Notes: a model not told the origin generated them from the letters alone. DNA of 64,000 bases from Microbulbifer taiwanensis (GCF_014904815.1 NZ_JACZFR010000001.1:1-64000), one strand, 5' to 3'. Counted from the stretch's first letter, positions 1 to 9,985 are shown. Made by a program: numbers and translations.

Positions 1-2
1 AA

Positions 3-806
3 GCCTTCGCTGTGCGCGGCTTTGTGGGCGGAGTCGTCTCTACTCTAGGCGGCGGCAAGTTCGGGCATGGATTTGTGTCGGCAGGAGTCGGAGGAGGTTT
101 CAGCAAGGACACCGGCTTGGTCACGCGGATGCTTGTTTCCGGGGCTATTTCGGATGCGACCGGTGGTAAGTTCATTAGCGGCGCCGCAACGGCTGCGTTT
201 GCTTGGGTAGCACAAAGGGACGGTTCGGGAGGGAGTAACCTTGTTGATGCTAAATCACCTGGTGAAGAAGGTGCTGTTCCATTAGAAGAATCAGGCAGCG
301 ATAACTTAAGTTCTGATGAAACAAAAAATGGTCAATTCGCAACGCCTGATGGTGCCGCGAATGCCGCCAGAAAAGCCTACAACCATCTGTCAATTGAGTC
401 TGACACGGAGTACGGAATCAGAATTTGGCGTAGCTGGTGGACAGGTAAATATGGCTACAGTGTAAACCCAGCTATTGGAGAGGCGCACTCTGTGGAATCG
501 ATGAATGCTTCTAGTCCATTCTTCTCTACGACGGTAGCAGTAATGCATACTCATGGGGCGGATAGCGCTGCGTATGTTGGAGAAAAATTTTCTCAAGCAG
601 ATGTAAATAACGCTAGAACAAGAGCTGCTTCAAGTCGCGGCACAATTAGATACGCTTACTTGGCAACACCGAGTAATCGTTTGCTAAAATATGACACATA
701 CAGTGGGAATTACTCTCTGTTTTCAACTAATTCTCAAAGTTTTAGCATTCAGTTGGAGCGATCTCAGGCAGTCTACATTCCACCAAAACATATAAATAAT
801 ATATAG
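3..806 (+). CDS. C-terminal tip of an RHS/polymorphic-toxin-like protein (5' partial)
   Basis: The reading frame is open to the left edge, so the real start lies outside and the GTG at 12 is not a genuine start. The first 70 or so codons are glycine/alanine-rich (GGGKFGHGFVSAGVGGGF, later SGAATAAFAWV), the style of the segment that follows the RHS-repeat core and leads into a variable toxin tip. The remainder carries a HTHGAD motif, then FSQADV and YLATPSNRLLKYD, resembling the DUF4329 domain found at the ends of RHS and other polymorphic toxins. DNA is visibly AT-richer than the genes after 1.6 kb, as expected for an exchanged tip. A small lipoprotein gene follows after 15 bases. The biochemical activity of the tip is unknown to me. 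Confidence 0.7.
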   Translation, partial: AFAVRGFVGGVVSTLGGGKFGHGFVSAGVGGGFSKDTGLVTRMLVSGAISDATGGKFISGAATAAFAWVAQRDGSGGSNLVDAKSPGEEGAVPLEESGSDNLSSDETKNGQFATPDGAANAARKAYNHLSIESDTEYGIRIWRSWWTGKYGYSVNPAIGEAHSVESMNASSPFFSTTVAVMHTHGADSAAYVGEKFSQADVNNARTRAASSRGTIRYAYLATPSNRLLKYDTYSGNYSLFSTNSQSFSIQLERSQAVYIPPKHINNI

Positions 807-821
807 TTAAGAGTGAACAGT

Positions 822-1232
822 ATGGTCCATAAAAAAATTGCTGCCTTATTTTTAGCTTTAGGTTTGATGCAGGGATGTACACCTTCGTCGGTAGAAGTTG
901 TTCCCTTGGTGAGAGTTATATGCGACCCCTCTCAGTTCCATGGAAAAGAAATAATCGTAAGGGGGTTTCTTAAAGTGAAACATGAAGATATAGCAATCTA
1001 TCTAAGTAAAGACGTTGCTGTGGCAGGTTTGACCGAAAATTCTCTTTGGGTATCTGAGTCTTCAGAGATAAAATTACACTCAAAAGAAGGGGCGAGTTCG
1101 GGTGAGTTGAAGTTAAAAGATTTTGACAGCTCTTATGTAATGATTCGAGGAAAATTTGACTACCACTCTCGTGGGCATATGAGCGGACACTCCGGAACAA
1201 TCCTGGTGGATGAACTATTTACTGTTGAATAG
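822..1232 (+). CDS. small lipoprotein next to the RHS tip, possible immunity partner
   Basis: The ATG at 822 is preferred over GTG 813 because an AAGAG-like ribosome site lies at a better distance. A short hydrophobic signal ends in the lipobox LMQGC, so the product (136 residues) is predicted to be a lipid-anchored periplasmic protein. The mature part has the pattern GKEIIVRGFL, IAIYLSK and ENSLWV, seen in a family of small beta-rich (OB-fold-like) proteins of unknown function. Its position 15 bases behind a toxin tip, with the same AT-rich composition, makes an immunity or accessory role attractive. That role is inference, and a lipoprotein is not the commonest immunity form. Confidence 0.7.
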   Translation: MVHKKIAALFLALGLMQGCTPSSVEVVPLVRVICDPSQFHGKEIIVRGFLKVKHEDIAIYLSKDVAVAGLTENSLWVSESSEIKLHSKEGASSGELKLKDFDSSYVMIRGKFDYHSRGHMSGHSGTILVDELFTVE

Positions 1233-1603
1233 TTTTTGTCTTGATAATCACAATCCGGAATGCAGGGGTCGGGGCCAGACCCGGATTGTACAGTGAGAGT
1301 ATTCACCTAACAGTTGGCTGACTATGGCTATGTCGTGGCAGCAGTCGCTGGTACCTGGGCAGGCTCACCAACAGGGGAAAGAAAAGGGGACGGATCTATT
1401 TTTGGCATCCCTTTAAACAGAGCCCCGGCAGGGTGTAAACTGCCGGGGGCCTGCCGTTCCCCTACAAAAAAGGGGGGGGATCAACAATTCGGCGCTTAGT
1501 TTAACCTGACAGTTGCCCCCTTAGGATCTGTGGACAACTTAGGCTGCTACCGGGGTAGCCATTAGTTGGACTAGTTCAGCGCTATATTTAGCATTCCTCT
1601 TTG
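1233..1603. other. gene-free stretch with inverted repeats, edge of the AT-rich island
   Basis: No convincing gene is present; the 61-codon frame from 1314 uses TTG, lacks a ribosome site and has no family features. The stretch holds a perfect 9-base inverted repeat (ACAATCCGG at 1250-1258, CCGGATTGT at 1281-1289). A second hairpin pairs GCCCCGGCAG at 1422-1431 with its complement at 1440-1450. Between them at 1381 lies GAAAAGGGGACGGATC, a string I have seen near REP-associated transposase remnants; I cannot prove that link here. Confidence 0.4.
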
Positions 1604-1626
1604 AAAAAAGGCCGCACAAGGCGGCC
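1604..1626 (-). terminator. Rho-independent terminator of the DUF2884 gene
   Basis: Read on the minus strand, GGCCGC-CTTGT-GCGGCC forms a perfect 6-bp stem and is followed by six T residues. It lies 28 bases after the stop codon of the minus-strand gene that ends at 1654. Confidence 0.8.
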
Positions 1627-1653
1627 AGACCACTCTGGGGGGTAGTGTTCTTT

Positions 1654-2442
1654 CTATTTCATCTTCACAATATCGTAGGTCGCCAGGGCGGGGACGGACT
1701 GATGTAACTCGCCCTCGATTCGATCGATACTCTCAAGCTGCTGACAGAGCTCATCGGCGCGCCTTTCCAGGCTCTTCGCCCGCTGTTCGACCTCCCGCTC
1801 CACTTCTTCCGCCATCTGCTCCGCGTTCTGTTCGATACTCTGGCCACCGGTAAACACAGCCTTGAGTGCGTGCCAGGCGATAGTGCCGGCCGAATCCCGG
1901 GCCAGTTTTTCGATCTTGGGCTCGAACTCCTGCTCGACCGCCTGCTCGATGTATTCGTCGATATCCGGATCCCCGAGGGTGTAGATTTCCCCTTCGCGGT
2001 TGAGGCGCTCCTCGGTACGGCGCAATATCTCCTCCGACGCCTGTTGCAGTTCGATGTTGTCGGGGTGATCGGCGCCCGCGAGTGCGGTTATCGCGATGGA
2101 CATGCCGTTCAGCGCCACTTCCACGGCTTCCAGGGAAATGAGCAGTATCTCCCTGCCGGTGCCGTGTAGCTGCATTTGATAGTCCCGCAGCAGTTGTTGC
2201 TGGTGCTCGTCGAGTGCCACCGTCTCGCCTGCGACGACGAGCTGTTGCGGGGACTGATAGCGGACCAGCGGTGCGGTGTCGCTGTTGCCATTGCGGACCT
2301 CGTAGAAGTCGGGACCGACGCGGACGGAATAGTCCAGTTCGGCGCTGCAGTGCTGATCGTCCGAGATGGTGAGGTTGATACCTTCGGCCTGCGCCGCGGT
2401 GCTGATGGCGATCAGCGTCGATATTGCGAGTGGTTTCCACAT
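1654..2442 (-). CDS. DUF2884 (YggN-like) periplasmic protein
   Basis: The 262-residue product begins with a cleavable signal peptide (hydrophobic core, AQA cleavage motif near residue 19). The mature N-terminal half contains the short cysteine-containing beta segment followed by the phrase LVVAGETVALDEHQQQLLRDYQ, which parallels E. coli YggN. The C-terminal half is a long charged helical region (about residues 130-250) rich in Glu and Arg, probably coiled coil. DUF2884 proteins are periplasmic and of unknown function. The gene stands alone with its own terminator and is divergent from the metalloprotease gene across a 217-base spacer that should hold both promoters. Confidence 0.8.
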   Translation of the reverse strand: MWKPLAISTLIAISTAAQAEGINLTISDDQHCSAELDYSVRVGPDFYEVRNGNSDTAPLVRYQSPQQLVVAGETVALDEHQQQLLRDYQMQLHGTGREILLISLEAVEVALNGMSIAITALAGADHPDNIELQQASEEILRRTEERLNREGEIYTLGDPDIDEYIEQAVEQEFEPKIEKLARDSAGTIAWHALKAVFTGGQSIEQNAEQMAEEVEREVEQRAKSLERRADELCQQLESIDRIEGELHQSVPALATYDIVKMK

Positions 2443-2659
2443 GAGTCGGGTCTCCGGATTCTTCTTGTTGTGTTAGAGACGGCCCTCAGGCCACTTTTGG
2501 ATGCAGCGATGGATATTTTTTTGACGGATACGTTCAGGATGGACCTCAAGTCAGGTCAGCGCCATTTGGCAGATTAAATGTTAACCTATCCCACTGCCCG
2601 CGGAGACCCTGGGACTACAGCCGGGTCATCCCAGAAATCTAATAACTTGGGGACAGCAT

Positions 2660-5053
2660 ATGTCGATACGCAAGCTACTGTTCGCGGCGGCCCTGGCGCT
2701 GCTCAGCGCGGCCGCGCAGGCCAAGACCATCACCGACTACACCGCCGGCATGCAGAAGCACGCCGGCTATCACGACTTCTACTGGGATGACGAATCCGGC
2801 CGGGTGCTGCTGGAGATCGCCGACTTCGAGCGCGAGTTCCTGCTGCTGACCGGCTTGGCCCAGGGGCTGGGGTCCAATCCGGTGGGGCTGGATCGCAACC
2901 AGGTGGGGGACAACCGGCTGGTGCAGTTCCAGCGGGTGGGCAACCGGGTGCTGCTGCACCAGCTGAACCTGAAGTACCGTGCCCGGTCGGACAATGCTGC
3001 CGAGCGGCGCGCGGTGGCCGAGGCCTTCGCGTCCTCGGTGCTCTGGGGCTTCGAGGTGCTGGCACAGAAAGATGAGCGGGTGCTGGTGGACTTCACCCCC
3101 TTCCTGCTCAGCGACCAGCACGGTATCGCCCAGCGTTTGAAGGATACGGAGCAGGGTAGCTACAGCATTGATGCTTCCAAGTCCGCCATTTACCTGCCGC
3201 GCACGAAAAACTTCCCCGAGAACAGCGAGTTCGAGGCGCAGCTGACCTTTGCCGGCGCTGCGCCGGGCAAATACCTGCGGGAGGTGGTGCCGACCCCGAC
3301 GCTGGTATCCCTGCGCCAGCATATCTCCCTGGTGGCGCTGCCGGACGACGGCTACCAGCCGCGCCCTTTCCACAGCCGCAGCGGCTATTTCCCGTTCGAG
3401 TTCCGCGATTATGCGACTGCCATCGACCAGCCGCTGGACCAGCGCTTTATCTACCGCCACCGATTGCAGAAGAAGCCGGGTAGCGACGAAGTCGTGGAGC
3501 CGATCGTCTACTACGTGGACTCGGGTGTGCCGGAGCCAGTGCGCAGCGCGCTGGTGGAGGGCGCCAGCTGGTGGAACCAGGCCTTCGAGGCGGCCGGCTA
3601 TAAAAATGCCTTCCGCGTGGAGATGCTGCCGGAAGATGTCGACCCGCTGGATGTGCGCTACAACGTGATCAACTGGGTTCACAGGTCCACCCGCGGCTGG
3701 TCCTACGGCTACTCGATCGCGGACCCGCGCACCGGGGAGATCATCAAGGGCAATGTCACCCTGGGTTCGCTACGGGTGCGCCAGGATTTCCTGATCGCCC
3801 AGGGACTGCTGCAACCCTACGGAGATGAGAAGATCGATACGGAAGCTCTGAAGGCGATGGCCCTGGCGCGTATCCGCCAGCTGTCCGCCCACGAGGTGGG
3901 ACACACCCTGGGGCTGGCCCACAACTTCGCCGCCAGCATCGACGGCCGCGCCTCGGTGATGGACTACCCGGCGCCGCTGGTATCACTGCAGGGGGAAGAG
4001 CTGGAGCTGTCCGAAGCCTACGCGACCGGAATCGGTGCCTGGGACAAGCTGGCCATCCGTTACGGATACGGAAACGGTGAAAACGAGCGGCGGTACCTGG
4101 CCGGTGTGATCGCCGAGGCCGAGACGCAGAAGCTGCGCTTTATCTCAGATCCGGATTCCCGCGCAATCAACAATGCCCACGCGGTCTCCCACCTGTGGGA
4201 CAACGGCGCCGACCCGCTGGCGGAGTTCGCGCGCATGGCCGAGCTGCGCCGCCACGCGCTGGATAACTTCTCCGCCGCGGCCAATCCGCAGGGTGCGCCG
4301 CGCTCCTCCCTGGAGGAGACACTGGTGCCCGTCTACTACGGTCACCGCTACCAGGCGGAGGCGGTGGGCAAGCTGATCGGCGGCCTGGACTACGACTATC
4401 TGTACAACGGCGCCGACCAGAACAGCTACACCCTGGTGCCGGCGGAGCGCCAGCAGCGGGCGATAGACGCATTGCTGTCCACGCTGGAGCCGGAATTCCT
4501 GGCACTGCCGGAGCGGGTACTGCAGCTGCTGCCCCCCAAATCCTACGGCTACGGGCGCACCGATGAGAGCTTCCCTTCCTACACCGGCGTCGCTTTCGAT
4601 GCGGTGGCCATGAGTGAGGCCGCCGCTGGCCACACCCTGTCCATACTGCTGGACCCGCAGCGCGCCGCGCGCCTGGGGCAGCAGCACGCGCGCAGCAGCG
4701 AAATCCCCGGCTTCGGTTCGCTGCTCGACAGGCTGACGGAGCGGGCGCTGGCCGCGGACAGCTATTCCGGCCTGCAGGCGGTCATTCACCAGCGCGTCAA
4801 CCACGCCTATATCCAGCGGCTGATGCAGCTGGCCGGCGACAAGAACGCAGCGGAACCGGTGCGCGCCCAGGCCAGTCTGCAACTGGCCAAATTCCGGCAG
4901 GCGCTGGGGGGAATGAAACTCTTCGGTGAGGACCCGGAGGGCTACAGCGCCCACTATTTCTACCAGGCGCAGCGCATCGCCGCCTTTACGGATGGCGAGC
5001 TGAAAATTGAAGCGGGAGATCTGAAGGCGATGCCGCCGGGCTCGCCCATTTAA
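2660..5053 (+). CDS. secreted zinc-dependent metalloprotease (DUF5117/DUF4953 type)
   Basis: A 797-residue exported protein. Residues 1-22 form a signal peptide ending in AQA. The catalytic signature HEVGHTLGLAH begins at residue 411, giving the three zinc-binding histidines and the catalytic Glu of metzincins, and a Met-turn-like SVMDY follows about 20 residues later. The regions before (about 30-330) and after match the layout of the DUF5118-DUF5117-DUF4953 metalloproteases common in Bacteroidetes and marine gammaproteobacteria, which run to roughly 800-850 residues. The start at 2660 has GGGG upstream and is confirmed by the signal peptide. Substrate is unknown; a role in degrading extracellular or periplasmic protein is likely. 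The gene is monocistronic and is followed by a large extragenic hairpin. Confidence 0.9.
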   Translation: MSIRKLLFAAALALLSAAAQAKTITDYTAGMQKHAGYHDFYWDDESGRVLLEIADFEREFLLLTGLAQGLGSNPVGLDRNQVGDNRLVQFQRVGNRVLLHQLNLKYRARSDNAAERRAVAEAFASSVLWGFEVLAQKDERVLVDFTPFLLSDQHGIAQRLKDTEQGSYSIDASKSAIYLPRTKNFPENSEFEAQLTFAGAAPGKYLREVVPTPTLVSLRQHISLVALPDDGYQPRPFHSRSGYFPFEFRDYATAIDQPLDQRFIYRHRLQKKPGSDEVVEPIVYYVDSGVPEPVRSALVEGASWWNQAFEAAGYKNAFRVEMLPEDVDPLDVRYNVINWVHRSTRGWSYGYSIADPRTGEIIKGNVTLGSLRVRQDFLIAQGLLQPYGDEKIDTEALKAMALARIRQLSAHEVGHTLGLAHNFAASIDGRASVMDYPAPLVSLQGEELELSEAYATGIGAWDKLAIRYGYGNGENERRYLAGVIAEAETQKLRFISDPDSRAINNAHAVSHLWDNGADPLAEFARMAELRRHALDNFSAAANPQGAPRSSLEETLVPVYYGHRYQAEAVGKLIGGLDYDYLYNGADQNSYTLVPAERQQRAIDALLSTLEPEFLALPERVLQLLPPKSYGYGRTDESFPSYTGVAFDAVAMSEAAAGHTLSILLDPQRAARLGQQHARSSEIPGFGSLLDRLTERALAADSYSGLQAVIHQRVNHAYIQRLMQLAGDKNAAEPVRAQASLQLAKFRQALGGMKLFGEDPEGYSAHYFYQAQRIAAFTDGELKIEAGDLKAMPPGSPI

Positions 5054-5070
5054 CGCACTTTAAGTGCGCT

Positions 5071-5179
5071 GTGGGAGCCTGCCCTGCAGGCGATAAAGGA
5101 GTGTGGCAGCAGATTCCATCGCCTGCAGGGCAGGCTCCCACAAGATTCGTGCCGTCGCCGTTGGTGCGCACGGCGCACC
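5071..5179. repeat. extragenic palindrome (family C) plus short GGTGCGC hairpin
   Basis: Two perfectly complementary 24-base arms, 5071-5094 (starting GTGGGAGCCTGCCCTGCAGG) and 5118-5141, flank a 23-base centre. A second small inverted repeat GGTGCGC-ACG-GCGCACC occupies 5163-5179. Both sit between the convergent ends of the metalloprotease and transglutaminase genes, the usual place for REP/BIME-like elements. A small hairpin GCACTT-T-AAGTGC at 5056-5068 directly after the metalloprotease stop may act as a terminator stem. Confidence 0.75.
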
Positions 5180-5208
5180 CTACGTATCTTTCGGCTTTAA
5201 GCGCGAAG

Positions 5209-6042
5209 TCAGCTGCGGATAAACTGGGATTTCTTTACCCAGTGGCTGCCGCGATATTTGCGCGTCGGGCTGGCATCCTGCTTGGCCCAGAAGAAATTGC
5301 GGTTGAACTGGAATTCCACCTCGTAGCCCTCGGCCAATGCCGCCAGCGGCATCGCCTGCCAGCTGGACAGGCGCCGCTTGCTGGTAGCCTCCAGCAGATA
5401 TTCCCTGTCATCCACGATTGCCACCACCCAGGCGTGGCCCTGGCCATTGTGGGTGCCGAGCGCGACCCGCGCATCCACGCCCAGATTGATCAGCCAATCC
5501 GCCAGCAGTATCGCGTGGTCCTCGCAGTCGCCGCGTTTCTGGTAAAACGCCTGGCGGGAGGTCTGCCAGATATCGGCGAGGCCAGCGTACTGCAGGTGGT
5601 CGTACTGGTACTCCTTGCGGATCGCCAGGGTGTAGAGGGGCACCCACAGCTGGCGGGTCTTGAAGGGCTGGAAGCCGACCAGGTAGCTGTTGGCAAAGTG
5701 ATGTTTGTTGTCGAGGCCGCGGGCCGAGGCGGTGACCTGGTTTATGCCCTGCCAGTTCCACACAGAGACGTAGGCGCTCTGCTCGACACTGCGCTTGGCG
5801 ACTATCTCCTGGATGGTCTCCTCCGGCAGGGGCCGGCTGCTGCCCTGTACCCGCACCACGCCGTACTGGCGGTCCCTGCGGCTGCTCGGGGAGTCGGCGT
5901 CGCCGTCGAACCGGCGTGCGATGGCGTCGTCCAGCTGCTGTTTGACCGCGCGTGTTTCCCGCCCTTCTTCTCCGGATATGCGCAGCAACTCCGGCAGCAG
6001 CAGCGCCAGGGCAATACCGGTGGGGATCAGCCAGCTGCGCAC
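5209..6042 (-). CDS. membrane-anchored transglutaminase-like cysteine protein
   Basis: 277 residues. A single hydrophobic segment near residues 5-20 should anchor the protein in the inner membrane with the rest outside. The C-terminal half carries the papain/transglutaminase-like triad: Cys in RGDCEDHA, His in GQGHAWV and an acidic residue in YLLEAT, which matches bacterial transglutaminase-like cysteine peptidases. The gene starts 5 bases after the stop of the DUF350 gene, so the two form an operon. The substrate cannot be told. A peptidase or amide-bond role at the envelope is inferred from the fold only. Confidence 0.8.
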   Translation of the reverse strand: MRSWLIPTGIALALLLPELLRISGEEGRETRAVKQQLDDAIARRFDGDADSPSSRRDRQYGVVRVQGSSRPLPEETIQEIVAKRSVEQSAYVSVWNWQGINQVTASARGLDNKHHFANSYLVGFQPFKTRQLWVPLYTLAIRKEYQYDHLQYAGLADIWQTSRQAFYQKRGDCEDHAILLADWLINLGVDARVALGTHNGQGHAWVVAIVDDREYLLEATSKRRLSSWQAMPLAALAEGYEVEFQFNRNFFWAKQDASPTRKYRGSHWVKKSQFIRS

Positions 6043-6047
6043 TGCGT

Positions 6048-6278
6048 TTAACCCTTCAGCCCGAAGGAAATAATCAGTGCGACGAAAATCAGGATCGTCG
6101 AGGCAAAGATGGCCACCGCGATATTGCCGTTCTTCAGTTCACCCTCGATATCCACATGCTTCAGCAGCTTCTTGTCGATGGCGATCAGGGCCACTATGCC
6201 GATGAACAGTGCCAGCAATGTGTACAGCAGGTTGATACCCAGGTTGAACAGGGTCGCGGTGAGAAATTCGAGTTCCAT
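6048..6278 (-). CDS. DUF350 small membrane protein
   Basis: A 76-residue protein with two predicted membrane helices (about 12-35 and 52-73) and a charged KKLLKHVDIEGELKNGNIA loop between them. The polar GNIAVAIF entry into the second helix is characteristic of DUF350 proteins. Full-length family members usually carry two such units; this is the single-unit form. It is the first gene of a two-gene operon with the transglutaminase-like protein, and it is divergent from the SPFH lipoprotein gene. Function is unknown. Confidence 0.8.
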   Translation of the reverse strand: MELEFLTATLFNLGINLLYTLLALFIGIVALIAIDKKLLKHVDIEGELKNGNIAVAIFASTILIFVALIISFGLKG

Positions 6279-6412
6279 ATCTCTGCTTCTTCAATAATCT
6301 GAAAGTTTATTAAACCATATAATGGGCCCCGGACCACCGGCGTCGCGGCTTGCGGCCTATTTTCCGGTGGCATATGGTACGGGAAATCAAAAAGATGAGT
6401 TGGGGAAATTTG

Positions 6413-7306
6413 ATGCGTTTCATTTCAAAGCTGATGGTCGTTCTCGCCGCTTTGGTACTGTCCGCCTGTGCCGACAGGGTCGAGGTGCCACCGGCCCATG
6501 TGGGCAAGATACTGACCAAGAACGGCTACAAGCCGGAGACGGTGCCGCCCTCCAAGTTCCGGCTGGATATGTGCCTCTACTACTGTGACAAGCTGGTCAC
6601 CCTGGCCATAGCGGATTTCGGGCACAGGGAACAGTTCAAGCTGTTTATGCCCAAAGACCAGCTCAATATGAGCTTCGACGTGCGTATGACCGGCGCTATC
6701 AACGGCGAGATGATCGACAACATCTTCGACCGCATACCGCCGTCCAACAGCAATATATCGGTCAGTCATGTCTACAACACCTATGCGCAGCCGGTGATCC
6801 GCGATGTGGTGCGCAGGGTGGTGGCCAAGTATTCGATCAACGAGATCGCCTCCAGCCGCGAGGCATTGAGCCAGGAACTGTTTGCCGAGGTCGACGTGGC
6901 CCTGCGGGGCACGCCCATCGTGGTCAAGCGCCTGGGCCTGGCCGATGTGCAGTTCCCCAAGGTGGTTACCGAAGCCAAGGAGCGCGCCGCCGAGCGCCGC
7001 GAGTTGATAGAGCAGGAGAAGGCCCAGTTCGAGATCCAGAAGATCCAGATGGAGCGGGACCTGGAGCGGGAGAAAATGAACCGCGCCATCGCGCGGGAGA
7101 AGGCCATGGGCCAGAAGGAGGTGAATGACCTGCTGGCGAAATCCGTTACCGACAAGTACCTGGCCTACCGCACCCTGGAAGTGCTGGATCGCATGGCCGA
7201 ATCCGAAAACAAAGTGTTTGTGCCGGTGGAGGCACTGGGCACCATAGGCCTGCAGCAGGCGGTGTTCGGCAGTGAAATAAAACACGTGGCGAAGAAGAGT
7301 CGTTAA
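6413..7306 (+). CDS. SPFH/band-7 domain lipoprotein
   Basis: The internal ATG at 6413 (GGGGA upstream) is preferred because it directly opens a lipoprotein signal with lipobox LSAC; upstream in-frame codons encode no signal. The 297-residue product then shows an SPFH/band-7 fold (about residues 25-190, with the conserved late element VVKRLGLADVQFPK) and a long charged coiled coil (about 190-255, EAKERAAERRELIEQEKA). Band-7 proteins form large membrane-associated oligomers that shelter proteases or organise lipids. A lipid-anchored form replaces the usual N-terminal helix here. The following membrane-protein gene is 12 bases away and is probably co-transcribed. Confidence 0.8.
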   Translation: MRFISKLMVVLAALVLSACADRVEVPPAHVGKILTKNGYKPETVPPSKFRLDMCLYYCDKLVTLAIADFGHREQFKLFMPKDQLNMSFDVRMTGAINGEMIDNIFDRIPPSNSNISVSHVYNTYAQPVIRDVVRRVVAKYSINEIASSREALSQELFAEVDVALRGTPIVVKRLGLADVQFPKVVTEAKERAAERRELIEQEKAQFEIQKIQMERDLEREKMNRAIAREKAMGQKEVNDLLAKSVTDKYLAYRTLEVLDRMAESENKVFVPVEALGTIGLQQAVFGSEIKHVAKKSR

Positions 7307-7318
7307 GGGGAGGCGGTG

Positions 7319-7729
7319 ATGGAACTCAATCTGCAGATTTCCAACTGGCTGGTCGCCGTGCTCGGCGGCCTGGCCACCTGGGTAGTGATCGCCGCCTGTG
7401 TACTGCTGGCCCTGAATGTCTTCTTCCGCGTGCGGCTGCTGCACGCGCGGGGAGAAGGCATGCACTGGCTGCTGGACCGCAGCCTGGTGATTCGCTTCCT
7501 GTGCCTGCTGTTTTTTATCTGGGTGCTGATCGGCTTCAACAGCAATGCGCCCAAGCTGACACTGGCGCCGAACTACAGTGCGGAGCGGCGGGCGACGGAC
7601 AATGCCCTGAAGGAAACCGGTAAAGTGCAGGATTTATCGCCAAAGAAGGAAACCGCTGCGGAGACCAGTGCGCGGTTGCAGGTGTTGCGCGAGGAAGAAA
7701 AGGAGGCGGTGCTGCCCAATAGCGACTGA
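7319..7729 (+). CDS. two-helix membrane protein downstream of the SPFH gene
   Basis: ATG 7319 is chosen over GTG 7316 because the GGGGAGG at 7307-7313 is then correctly spaced. The 136-residue product has two hydrophobic helices (about 10-35 and 58-78) joined by a basic segment (FRVRLLHARGEGMHWLLDR). Its hydrophilic C-terminal tail is rich in Lys and Glu. I do not recognise a family. The close spacing to the SPFH lipoprotein gene and the shared terminator suggest the two work together at the membrane. Confidence 0.65.
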   Translation: MELNLQISNWLVAVLGGLATWVVIAACVLLALNVFFRVRLLHARGEGMHWLLDRSLVIRFLCLLFFIWVLIGFNSNAPKLTLAPNYSAERRATDNALKETGKVQDLSPKKETAAETSARLQVLREEEKEAVLPNSD

Positions 7730-7756
7730 TTGCTGCGACGGATGGAAAACAGGAAA

Positions 7757-7777
7757 GGGGCTCGAGGGCCCCTTTTT
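7757..7777. terminator. terminator between convergent genes
   Basis: GGGGC-TCGAGG-GCCCC followed by TTTTTA on the plus strand ends the SPFH operon. The minus-strand protease gene ends 18 bases further on; the AAA tract before the stem gives only a weak terminator in that direction. Confidence 0.8.
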
Positions 7778-7794
7778 ATTGTGGAGATAAGCGG

Positions 7795-9366
<1,572 letters not shown>

Positions 9367-9764
9367 TATAATGCTCCAGAAAAATACTTTTCTTATTGAA
9401 ATAATTATTTTGGAATAGTTTTCCACCCGGGCTCCGCGGCTTTTATTTTCCCTAAGAGAAGTGCCGGGAGCGCCGACCGCTGGTGGGAAAAGCGATAGTA
9501 ACAGTTGTTACCTTGTCGCCAAGTGGCAATGTCCTACATACACAATGTTTTTCCAGTTTTTTTGATTTATTTTTTATTTCTCGACTTTCTCTTGGGGAAA
9601 TCACTTTCCGGCTCGTCCAATTAATTGGCGCCATCTGAAATTTTTTGCACATCAGTACCGATTGTTGAAATAGAAACCCTGCAGTCAGCGGTAATTACAG
9701 GCGCATTGCCCGAGCCCCGCCGGCGGTTGCACTCTTTCGTTGATAACTGAATGAAGCAAATATT

Positions 9765-9780
9765 GTGACATTTGTGTCAC
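9765..9780. promoter_or_regulatory. perfect GTGACA-N4-TGTCAC dyad
   Basis: GTGACA at 9765-9770 and TGTCAC at 9775-9780 are exact complements around TTTG. The shape suits a dimeric repressor or activator. It resembles a CRP half-site pair (TGTGA/TCAC) but with 8 rather than 6 intervening bases, so CRP itself is doubtful. It lies 400 bases upstream of the S8 protease start. Confidence 0.35.
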
Positions 9781-9937
9781 TGTCGACTGATGGGCGTGGA
9801 AATCTGGCGGGTGAAGGAATGGGGTTCGCGGGAAATTTTTTCCGGGGGCGACTGTGAGTGTGGAATTGAATTGATTTTTCGCTGCCCGAATTTCGCCGGA
9901 TATCGGTAGGTGCTGTGATCCGGCGGATTTCAGCCGG

Positions 9938-9968
9938 CCGCAGCCGCAGGCAATACCTGCGGCTGCGG
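9938..9968 (-). terminator. 13-bp GC hairpin after the M16 peptidase gene
   Basis: CCGCAGCCGCAGG and CCTGCGGCTGCGG pair perfectly around CAATA, 18 bases downstream of the minus-strand M16 stop. There is no T tract, so this is either a Rho-assisted end, a 3' stabilising hairpin or an extragenic repeat. Confidence 0.5.
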
Positions 9969-9985
9969 GTCGGACCCGGGGTTGG

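Larger units (their letters stand above)
9367..9985. other. 619-base regulatory/intergenic region between two exported peptidase genes
   Basis: No gene is supported; the 116-codon frame at 9685-10035 overlaps the M16 gene end and lacks any recognisable feature. The part from about 9367 to 9680 is AT-rich and should carry the S8 protease promoter. The distal part holds a dyad (9765-9780) and a GC-rich hairpin (9938-9968), listed separately. Confidence 0.5.

Noticed and set aside
1314-1499. 61-codon frame near the RHS island
   Set aside because: TTG start without ribosome site, spans a hairpin, low-complexity end; no support as a gene.
4145-4954. Long minus-strand open frame opposite the metalloprotease gene
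   Set aside because: It mirrors the GC-rich codon pattern of the plus-strand gene, has no ribosome site, signal or family feature, and overlaps a well-supported gene. The same applies to other long antisense frames such as 6425-7465, 8026-8778, 10805-11650 and 21353-22810.
5071-6051. 326-codon plus-strand frame
   Set aside because: It begins inside the family-C palindrome and runs antisense through the transglutaminase-like gene; composition is that of a shadow frame.
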